From Rhynchopus sp. YZ270_cl-10 (taxonomy: Eukaryota; Euglenozoa; Diplonemea; Diplonemida; Diplonemidae): a stretch of DNA of 64,000 nt. This document shows positions 32,753-42,213 of the stretch, one piece after another. Position numbers and translations under genes: made by a program. How positions within the stretch are numbered: position 1 is the stretch's first letter; every line of letters starts with the position of its first letter. Below the pieces are notes generated by a model. It saw only the letters and a program-made list of their open reading frames with translations, searched no databases and was not told the DNA's origin. The stretch covers positions 682,001 through 746,000 of the forward strand of contig OZ037908.1 in NCBI GenBank assembly GCA_964035575.1, read 5' to 3'.

Positions 32753-34250
32753 ATGAGGATTTCTTGCAGAGGTACGCTGTTTTGGCTGCCTCAGTTGTGT
32801 TTGCTGCTGGGTGGGGAGGGGGCAACGTGGAGACATCAACAGGGCACGCTGCAGCCAGCGGACTATACAGCGGAGCAATGCGCCGCACTGTACCGTCCTG
32901 CAGAGACACCGAAGCCGTTAGAGTTCTGCCAGTGGCACACCAAGAAGTCCTGTTGCACACCCATGCACGACCAGGCCGCGCACGACAGCTTTGTTGAGAT
33001 GACCGAGCTTGGCCTCGCCTGCTCGCGTTCGGACCACCACGTAAAACACATCTACCTCCGTCTGCGCTACTGGATGTGTCTCTCGTGCGACCCAGAGGAG
33101 CCGTTCTACCGTTACAACATCTACGATGGATACACCCCGAATAACCTTCTCCCGGTGGTATGGTTTTCCTTCCCCCCCCTCCTTTTTTAGCTTCCAATGA
33201 GATCCTTGAACAGAATTTTCTGAGTCGATATTTTTTGAAAATTTTCAAAAAACCACAATACCTTGACACTCAACTAACCCCTCCTTGATCTCCTCTCTCT
33301 CTCTCTTCAGGCAAGCAGCGTACCGAGCATCCTCGAACTGACGTACAACCGCGGCACTCACGAGCTCTACCACATGGGCGGGTCCTCCTTCGGGCTGTCC
33401 TTCTTCGTGGCAGGGGACTGGTGGTACAGCACAGCCTCGGAGCTCTTCCTCTTCTTCGACAAAGGCCTCTGGCGCCTGGCACGTCGCTCTGTGGCAGCCA
33501 TGGCCGCAACAACACAAGCAGAGTTCGCAGCAGGCCTCCCCTTGATGGAAAGCGCGAAGTCGACACACAGACTCCTCAACCCCGACCAGGTGCAGTGGAG
33601 CGGCGGAGTCGAGATCACACGACAGGTATCCCCCCCTACTTCCCCTCAAAGCTGCACGTCTTCACCCCCTCTGAGAACCTATCCCAAAGCAAATAGTACA
33701 TTTTTAAAACCCACTCTCGGGTGATACTAATGCAACCAAGTTTCCAAAAAACCTCTTCTTTCAGGGTCCACCGAATGTTGAGTATAGGTGGAGGGTGTGC
33801 AAATCGTTTCTTGACCATGTCTGGAATGGAAGTCACTTGGAGGGGCAGACGAATGGACACCTATATGATACGTGCGGGCTGATTGACCCCGACGGCGCAG
33901 CGATCATGCCTGCAGCGCACTTCCGTGGCGCGAATGGGGCTGAGAGCTTTTTGCGCCGTCTGACACCACCGAGCTTTGACTTTACAGGATTTGACTTTGT
34001 GGTGGTCGACGACGTTGAGTCGACCGAGTCTGCCTGCTCACTATGCCGCATCGAGCATGGCATGTGCTTCGACTGTCCCAACGGCTGTACTTACAACCAT
34101 ATTACACGTACCTGCCGCGGCTTTCATCACCAATACACCCCATGCTTCCGTGGTGAGGACACAGATCTCCCAGGGAAGATGGATATGAGTGCCGCGCCTT
34201 TACAGCCAATGGCGGTCAGTTTTGTCCTTCTTTTTGCATTTTTGTTATGA
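32753..34250 (+). CDS. Secreted, probably GPI-anchored, folate-receptor-like protein
   Basis: Coding is join(32753..33157, 33311..33625, 33765..34250), 401 residues; all introns are phase 0. The N-terminus is a signal peptide (LFWLPQLCLLLGGEGA). Residues about 45-120 carry C-x-W-x5-CC (CQWHTKKSCC) followed by LRYWMCLSCDPEEPFY, the cysteine layout of folate-receptor-type domains (also found at the N-terminus of HHIP proteins). A cysteine-rich segment near the end (CSLCRIEHGMCFDCPNGC) precedes a short hydrophobic C-terminus (MAVSFVLLFAFLL), typical of a GPI signal. I infer a cell-surface binding protein. The ligand is unknown and the assignment rests on cysteine pattern only. The CAACAATG start context resembles that of neighbouring genes. 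Confidence 0.65.
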
Positions 34251-34369
34251 AAAAATATTAAAAAAGAGAGCAGAATTAAAACTAAAAACAAAGGCAATCT
34301 CTCTTTCCCTCATGCAATCCCAGAGGCGTTTGCATTATCAACTTCACTTTTATCTCTACCCTCGGAGAC

Positions 34370-34560
34370 GCTTCAACGGAAGGTGGTCCGAAGGTGGACT
34401 GAGCGGTTGTGTACCTCTCTCGGTTCTCTTTACGGTGCCGGCAAGCCATTAGGTTTCTTTTGTACATCTTCTGTTGTTCGCAAGGTATTTTGGTGCATTT
34501 CATCCGGATGGCTGGCATCGTGGGTCAGTCGGAGGTGCATTAAATAACTTCACCTTTTTT
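34370..34560. repeat. Dispersed repeat family B copy
   Basis: GACTGAGCGGTTGTG, ACATCTTCTGTTGTT, GGATGGCTGGCATCGT and GGGTCAGTCGGAGGTGC occur in the same order as at 31905-32085. The 3' half recurs at 62350-62420, and in part at 60570-60645. Confidence 0.75.
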
Positions 34561-34687
34561 TATCTCTACCCTCGGTAAAAAATATTTTCTATTTTTCCAC
34601 CAAAAAAATAGTAAAAATCTCTCCAAAAAACAAAGAAACACAGAGTTGGGAAAGGTGGGAGGGAGTGGGGGGGGGACAGTACATATA

Positions 34688-36091
34688 ATGTCATACACAC
34701 CTACCCACCGATATGCCCGCCAGGACTCAATGACGTCCCCTGCACTGAGCCCCGCTTCGTTGATTGGGCTGACCCCCACCCCTACCCCATTAGTACCGTA
34801 TCGTGAGGTTGGGACGCCATTGCCAAGCCGACCGTATGGTGCAGCGCATACACCAATTATGTCAAGTTCAGATCGGTTGAGTGTTTTGTGTGGTCAGTAC
34901 TCTTACGGAGCTTCTGTGAGGCGAAGTGGTGGTGGTGGCAGTGGTGATTCGCCAAGGAAAACCCAGGGTGCATCTGGGATAACGCTTCACCTCGCTGTTG
35001 AGCTGCGTGGACGAAAGGCGAATATCCCGCTTTCATTTGCTTCATCAATTCCTATTGGCTCAGCAAGCATTCGTGGGAGGGTTCGAAACGCGGTCCGACA
35101 GGAGGCATCCCGCCTTACTACAACTACCCCTTCGATTGAAGACATTTCAGTATTTTCTGAGGATGCGCAAAAATGGTATCGTCTCGAAGATTTTCCTGGA
35201 AAATTTCATGATGGGATGCAGGTCTACGCGTTTCAAAAGGGAGATGGGGATAAACAGGGGTGGATTCCTCCGGTGATTAGCACTTCAAAAGCGATGAGTC
35301 CAAGAGAAGTAAACGAAATGCGGAAACTTCCAGAATCTTTTGTGGAGGTGAGGATTGCGGGGGATGTAGGAGGGAGGCGGGTGAATTTTATGCAGACGGT
35401 GTCATCAAGGAGTGACCCGGAAGCAATGAAAATTATTGCGTCCACGCTGTTACGAGAGGAAGCTGCGATGCGGTACAATGCTGAAATCAATGTACAAAGA
35501 GTTCTGATCAGAAGCACCTCAGGCTGGCGCGACTATCGCTCCAGCTCCGACCTTCGGAGTAACGTACAGCTCTATGCGCTCCAACACGCAGAAACCGCAC
35601 CCCCTCGCCTTCTCCCCACCGCCCTTTCCCCCGCCCCTCCACAACCAGAACTCCACAGTGCCTGCTTCAGTCCACCCCAACCCACCCCGCTTCGAACACT
35701 TAAATTTAATCTGACGTCTCCACCCTCCCCCTCTCTGACCTCCCCGAGGCAGTCTCGGGTGTTGAGCCCTCGGGGGGAAAGGGTGTTGCGGGATTTTCAT
35801 AGCATGGGTGTTGGTGAAACACCGAAGTCACCAAAATCGCCCTGGGCGAGCAAATATTGGAGAGAGGAGGAGAGAGTGGATGAAAAGGAGGAGAAGGTGA
35901 TGGAGGGGGGTGTGGAGAAAGGGGAGGGGGAGGAGAAGAAGGAGGAGGTGTCGGTGGAGAGGGAGAAGGAGAAGGAGAAGGAGAGGGAGGGGACGCCCTC
36001 GCAGGGGTCAGGGTACCGTGACGCAGTGCCGCCGCCGTCGTTGCAGGATGCAGAGGAGGCTTCGGAGGGAACGTCAGTGTTCCCTCCATGA
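34688..36091 (+). CDS. Protein with two BILBO1-NTD-like domains
   Basis: Single exon, 467 residues from ATG 34688. Two copies of one fold are visible. Residues about 96-185 read VELRGRKANIPLSF ... KWYRLEDFPGKFHDGMQVYAF. Residues about 218-302 read EVRIAGDVGGRRVNFMQ ... GWRDYRSSSDLRSNVQLYAL. The pattern (beta strands ending LSF, an Arg/Ala helix, then W-x-x-L/Y, a short helix, and QxYxF/L) matches my recollection of the N-terminal domain of trypanosome BILBO1, a flagellar pocket collar scaffold. The C-terminal third is Pro/Ser-rich, then a Lys/Glu block. It is probably a cytoskeletal scaffold. The evidence is pattern similarity, not alignment. Confidence 0.6.
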   Translation: MSYTPTHRYARQDSMTSPALSPASLIGLTPTPTPLVPYREVGTPLPSRPYGAAHTPIMSSSDRLSVLCGQYSYGASVRRSGGGGSGDSPRKTQGASGITLHLAVELRGRKANIPLSFASSIPIGSASIRGRVRNAVRQEASRLTTTTPSIEDISVFSEDAQKWYRLEDFPGKFHDGMQVYAFQKGDGDKQGWIPPVISTSKAMSPREVNEMRKLPESFVEVRIAGDVGGRRVNFMQTVSSRSDPEAMKIIASTLLREEAAMRYNAEINVQRVLIRSTSGWRDYRSSSDLRSNVQLYALQHAETAPPRLLPTALSPAPPQPELHSACFSPPQPTPLRTLKFNLTSPPSPSLTSPRQSRVLSPRGERVLRDFHSMGVGETPKSPKSPWASKYWREEERVDEKEEKVMEGGVEKGEGEEKKEEVSVEREKEKEKEREGTPSQGSGYRDAVPPPSLQDAEEASEGTSVFPP

Positions 36092-36476
36092 AAAAGAAGG
36101 GGGACGAACATCGCATTTTTTTTTTTTTTTTTGTTAAAAATTTTTTACCCCCTTTTTGTTTATATGTTCTTTGTTTAGTAGACCGGCCTTTTTTTGCTAA
36201 CTTTTGGGATTTTTTTTTCTCCCTGACATTAGCAAAATACCTGGTTTTGTACTCTCAAAAAAAGATACCCTTTCCCCTCCTCCTCTCTTTGAAAGACTTT
36301 CCCCCACAATCCGCCTCACTTGTGCACAGCGCGAACCGCAGACACGTCTTCGCCTCCCAGTTCACCGCATGTGTGATGCGCACATCGTCTGCCGACAGCG
36401 GCGTCACCCACCTTTCTTTTTTCCCATCACCACCAGGTACAAAGAAACTGACGCGGAGAGTGCTGTGTTTTAAAAA
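36092..36476. other. Intergenic spacer
   Basis: AT-rich first half, then moderate GC up to the myosin start (TTTTAAAAAATGG). I see no gene, repeat or clear promoter element. Confidence 0.5.
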
Positions 36477-39400
36477 ATGGCAGACAACCATGGCAAGCAT
36501 CTCAGTATAGGGCAAGACACTGCCTTCCCTTTGGGGCCTGTTGGCGAGATGGAACCTGGTGCACGGAAAGCAGCTGCGTCTGCTCGAGTTGCCTTTTTCT
36601 CCAACACCCTCGCAAAACACCAGGCAGCAGCGCGCGAACCCTCCGAGCCCCCAGCGCGGGTCGACCCTTTTGAAAAGGGCGCCCGCGTGTTTTTCCGCCA
36701 CCCCGAGCAGGGCTGGGTGCTGGGCACGGTGCACCGTGTACATCAGGCGCGGGGCACCGACAAACTATACTCAGTTATCCCAGGGGAAGTGGAGCTGGGG
36801 GAGGACGGCGAAGAAGTGGTTTTGAGCGCTGCGAAAACGAAGGAGTTGGTACGATTGAAGAAAGACGATATGACCGCCATTTTCACTAAGGCGCAGCTTC
36901 CAGTACAAGACTTAATGAAGGTCACACAACTGCATGAGTCCGTCATATTGCACCAACTTCGCACAGCATACGAACGAGGCGACACATACCTGCACCTCGG
37001 ACCAAACATCTGTCTTTCCCTCAACCCTGGAAAACAAAACCCCGATCTCACCTCCCCCGAAATGCTAAGACGGTTTCTCGATGCGAGGGGACCTCATCAA
37101 AGCGGGTTGCCTCCTCACGTCTGGGGCACTGCGAGACAAATGTTCTGGCATTGTCTGAGCCAAAGCCCGGCAGAAACATATTCTCAGGCCATGCTTTTTA
37201 CAGGAATGTCTGGGTCTGGGAAAACAGAGTCTTGCAAGCTGGCGTTGCAGTATCTTGTCAAGGCTTCTATTGGTCAGGCGAACATTGGAGCGCCCCGCGC
37301 GCAGAGCGAACGGATGGGGGCGATGCTGCTTACTGCGTCTCAGGTTCTCGACGTTTTTGGGAATGCATCGGTACACCGCTTTACGAACAGCAGCAGGATG
37401 ACCAAATGTGTGGAGCTCTTCATCACTCCTGGGGGTGCACTTTTGGGCGGACGCTTTCGGGTCTCCATGCTGGAACGCTCTCGCGTCACCACCCCACCCG
37501 AAGGCGAACGTGGCTTCCACATCTTCTACGCCCTACTAGCAGGCATCGACGCTACAACACGACGACGCCTTGGTTTAGAAGACTCCACCCGCTACGACTG
37601 GCTCTTCCGGAACCTCGTTGTGACCGACGAGGACGACACACAAGACGCAGAAGCCTACAAATACACGAGAGCAATCCTCACCGACATCGGCTTTGCCGCC
37701 TTCGAGCTTGATGCTATTGACAGCATTCTGGCCGGAATAATTCATTTACGTGGCATAGAATTGATATCACCTTCCTCTGTACGCCGTAACTCTGTAGAAT
37801 GGACCGAAAGCATGGAAGAAACTGTACGTCTCACAGCATCTCTGTGGGGAATCGAACCGCATACGCTGTTTGGAGAGGTTGCTTCAGTGACAACAGCTGG
37901 AAGGTCTGGGGGTGCGACAACAAGGAGGCTCCGTCCTGCCCAAGCTGATATAGCGAGGAATAATGTGTGTAAAAGCGTGTACCTCGCGTTGGTGGAGTGG
38001 CTGGTCTCGCGGATCAACCGAGAGGTGTTCCGAGCGGTGGAGGAGCAAACCGAGCTGGGGCGGTCTAAAGTGTTGGGCATCGCTCTTCTCGACCTTTTTG
38101 GCTCCGAAACTGACAAAAAAAGGGGGAATATGATCGAACAGCTTCTCATGAACACTGCTGCAGAGGAGATTCAACAGAGCTACAACCGCAACGTCTTTGA
38201 GGATGAAGTCGAAGAATGCCTTGCAGAAGGGTTAGATATGGACGGCTTGGTACCCCCCGACACGACCCACACCATAGAGCTGATGACAGGCCTCCCCAAA
38301 GGCCTCTTCGCCATTCTCGATGAACAAAGCAAGCAAAGTGGTTCCAGCGGGATTGACAGTGGCTTCATCGGCCAGCTTGGTCTGCACCACAAAGATCACC
38401 CTTCATTGGTGTTCGATGCTACTGGAGCATTTGGGGTGAACCACTACTCAGGGATCGTCCGATACGGTCCGACAAACAACTGGAGCACCTTAAACATGGA
38501 GGTGACCAAATCGTCCTTGCTTCATTCATTTAGGGAGTCAACGAACGACATTGTGCGAGCTCTCTTTGACTGCGACGGCAGTCTTGTTCAAGGCACGTTG
38601 TGCAGGCAGTACCAAGACTCCATGGAGGACCTTCGCGCAATATTGCACGGAAAACAACTGAATTGGTGCCGCTGCTTCCGCCCGGATTATTCCTTTTGTG
38701 GCTTTTCTGGGTCATTGGTGTTATCACAGCTTGTCCATGAGGGTGTGGTCGAAACCATTAAGGTGCGAAGAAACTGTTACCCGGTTCGTTTGCCTCACGA
38801 CTATTTTTTGGGACGCTACAAAAACGTTATTCGCGGCAGCAGCTACGACGAGGGGGAAGGGAATGTCACTATTGGAGCGATTCTGAAGTTTGCGAATATC
38901 CATAAGGCAACGGACTCTCAGGTTGGCAAATCTAAGGTGTTTTTGAAGGACGGCGCGCACACGAGGCTGGAAGACCTCCGACAGGAGGTGACAAGCCCAT
39001 CCAAGCTCGTCACCGGGTTCATCGCCGCCAAGCTCACCCAACGAGCAACCGCCGCACGCTCCGCCACCCAAGATGCAGGCGACTCCCCGCGACTCAGTCC
39101 ACGCCTCTCCCCGAAACCCGCGAAGCCTGGGGTGTCCTTGGTCGCTGCGCAACAGAGCATGCGGATTCTTGCCGCACACCTTCCTGTTTTCCTTGCCTTC
39201 GCGAGAGGAGCCCTCGCAGTCCTCCAGGTCCAAGCGATGCTCCAACCGGAAATCGATGAAAACGCTGTCTCCGAACATCAAATCATTTCCGGCGGAACGG
39301 AGGTACCAGACCCCTGCGACGAGACCACCAGCTATCTGGATAAGGGCATATTTGCGGTGTCCGCCCCGCTGCGGAAGCTGGCGGAATGGAAGCGAAGCTC

Positions 39401-41740
39401 CAGACGAACCATTGTGACACCCTTAGAGCCGCCACCGCCGCCCATAAATCTGGAGACCGATTCCCCACCGAGACATCCGGATGATATAAGCGGGAAGCTG
39501 TGCAGGCCAGAGAGCTATGCCCTGCCGTCGCCCGATCTGGACCAAGGGGACACAGACTTCAACGAGCCGAACGTCGAGAACCACGACTACCAGGCGATCA
39601 TCCTCAAGGAGGCGCACACCCTCAACAAGATGCCCTCGGAGGAGCTCTTCGACTGTCTCGGGCAGGGGCGGCGCGAGGTGCGCGCCTCCCTGCGGCTGAG
39701 CAAGGAGTCCGTCAGCGCCATCAAGCGCATAGTGTCCCAAGGGCTCCTACACGAACGGCACTGCAAACGGGCCCTCCTCAATCGCGAGCGAGTATGCACA
39801 TCAGTTATCAAATGTAAACCACAATATAGATTGTAGGACTGCATGGTTGGGGGGGGTCCACCCCCGGTACTGCCGGTAATGTACCAAAGATATACTGTTC
39901 GAGAAACCACCTGATTTTTTACCCCGCGGATAAGCGCGGAGGCAAAAAGCCGTTTTTGTTTTGTTTAGTTTTTAGGGTAAAAATCAGGTGGACTGCATTG
40001 AAGCCAACATCCCACCCCCTCTCCCCCATCAGGACGAACAAGAACGAGCCGAACGCGAAGGCACCGCCACCGGCGCGAAGAAACACCGCGGCAAAGGCTT
40101 CCCCAACTCCCTCGGCCCCTTCTCCCTCTTCCCCTGCGGGAACATCGTGACCCAGGTCCGCGAGGGCCGCTACACGGTCCCTTTGGAGGGCCCGCTGGAG
40201 CCTCTTGTGGGTGTGGGCATGCCGAACGAAGGGCGCGTCTCTCCACAGAGCGCGGTGACACTGCCTCAGGCGCTCCGGAGGAAGGCTATGATACCACGCA
40301 TGGCTGCATCCTTTGTCTGGGCGTACCCACTGCCGGGGATGAACGGACTACGTGGCCTGCCGATAGACCAAACATCACATATCGTGCAATTCGTCACCTT
40401 CGGTGGGTTTATTTACCTCGACGCACGTGGAATGCCTCTCTCGGTAAACGCCTTGTGTCCCGGAGAAGGTCTTTCCTTCGTAGGGCCGCACAAATGGAGC
40501 ACAACAATAGAGACAACAGAGATGGAGCGTTCAGGGAGAATGCAGCCAATCACGATCAAGGCCCTAGCGGACACAGGGGCAAGGTATTTCTGTTGGATTA
40601 AGCCGAATGAAGACATAGGGTTGAAGCCGGTGCCGGTGCATGGGGGTTTTGTGTATTTGTTCCGGGAGCCGTCGGATGAGGTATGTCGAAAAAATGCTCC
40701 AATTTTTGCTTGAAATGGTGGATCATCAATTAAAAAAAAAAATAGTTGGGCAAGACGCATTTTTCAGTGATACGGCGCTGTAAATAGCCCCCCCTTCCCC
40801 TCTTTCTCTTACATAGTGACTGAAAAATGCGAGAAAATGAAATTTCTTCCTCTTTCTACAGCCCTGCCCTGACGACCGCTACTTCATCATCGGCTCTGAC
40901 GACAAGAAGCACCTTGCCTCCGACACTGCCGGCTCCACCCCCTTCAGGGACACCGCACAGGAAGAACGCGGCGACGACGTGGTCGAGATCCCTCGCATTG
41001 AGGGGGTCAAGGAGCTGGAGGGCGTTGTTGTGCACAAACGCGTCTATGCTGCGATCAACGAGGTCATCGAGAGCGACATGGCTGTCCAGAGAGTACGCGT
41101 CGGGCTCGAACCACTCAACGCAAGCTCTCGAGTCACGCTCATGAAGCAACGCGACAACGTTCCACACAACGACCCCTCCATTCTCTCTCCGGTCCGCCAC
41201 CACCTCCGCCGACCAGAAGAATTTGTCGACGTCGAAGGTGGATACCTAGGATGGAACCAGCATGGGGTGCAAAAGCCCTGTCTTGAATTAGACTATTCTG
41301 GGGAGAATGGGTTTCCCTTTCCTAATGGGATTACCACACAGTTGTCGCCATTACGGAGTCGGCCGTTTTTCATTCATTCGATGCCTGCGAACCATAGGAC
41401 GGCCTTTGGGAAGAGCGTGGATGGGAAGTTAATTCCGCAGGAGGTTCAGCATGGTGGTGGTGCTGACGGAGGCACACAACCCCGCTCCTATTGGCTTGAT
41501 CTCTACAATAAAGGCCGTTGTGGAGGCGCCAAGATGGACCTCCACCAAGACCGCGCACACCGCAGTACTGCAAGCCTCCCACACACAGCAGACCCCAGTA
41601 CAGTGAAGGTCGCCTTTGGTGTATATGGCAAACATGCAGGGAGGGTGCACGAAGGCAGCACTACAGAAGAGTCTGAGGATAGAGATAGAGCGACGCGGTA
41701 CCTTGAGACCATCAAGTATGAGCTGGACCGTCAGAGGTGA
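36477..41740 (+). CDS. Divergent myosin-like motor with novel tail
   Basis: Coding is join(36477..39791, 40033..40680, 40862..41740), 1,613 residues. The head is recognisable: P-loop GMSGSGKTES (about 243-252; usual GESGAGKTE), switch I region GNASVHRFTNSSRMTK (about 294-309) and switch II LLDLFGSE (near 545; usual DIFGFE). QSYNRNVFEDEVEEC, FDATGAFGVNHYSG and WCRCFRPD are relay, cleft and SH-region equivalents. No clean IQ motif follows; the tail has Ser/Pro and Pro-rich segments and two further exons (RYTVPLEGPLEP..., then ELEGVVVHKRVY...) that I cannot assign. The changed Glu in the P-loop and Phe in switch II sit in the ATPase site, so kinetics may be unusual. The first intron (39792-40032) contains repeat family A. 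Confidence 0.82.
39811..39910. repeat. Dispersed repeat family A in myosin intron 1
   Basis: AATGTAAACCAC, ATTGTAGGACTGCATGGTTG, GTCCACCC and GGTAATGTACCAAAG match 60121-60232 closely. It starts about 20 bp after the splice donor and fills much of the 241-bp intron. Confidence 0.8.
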
Positions 41741-42213
41741 GAAAAAAAAAGTTGGTAAAAAAGTGTCGTTTTATAAATGATGAAAAATTTATGTTTTTGC
41801 TAAGAAAAAATAATGTGGTGTGGGACCGTTGCGGGGGTGTTGTCTTGGCATTGATTAAGGCATGCAAGGCAAAAGCTTCGGTTCCCCATCTTAACTGTTT
41901 TTTTCTCTTTCTATTCATGTACCCCCTCCAAACCCAATCCTTTTCTTTCCCCCCTATTACTTTTATAGATATAGATGTAGGTAGAACAACCAAAAAAAAA
42001 AAAAGAAACAAAGAGTTTTTCCCCCCAACATTTTTCTCTCCCGTTTTCCACTCCATCCCAACACAAAAAAATCGCAGGAATCGGGTGGGGCCCCCTTTTT
42101 TTTCTCTCTTTTTTGGGTGTATTTTTTCTTCTTTTTACTAAGCACACGAGAGGCTTAAGTTCATCTTATAAACCTTTTCTTTTCTCCTTTCTCTCTCCTT
42201 TTTTATTGAAACA
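41741..42213. other. Intergenic spacer with repeat family G upstream of the MYST gene
   Basis: Pyrimidine-rich DNA. At 42137-42175 TACTAAGCACACGAGAGGCT and GTTCATCTTATAAAC form family G, also at 26826, 54043, 56158 and 62266. A long pyrimidine run and GAAACAATG lead into the gene. Confidence 0.5.
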
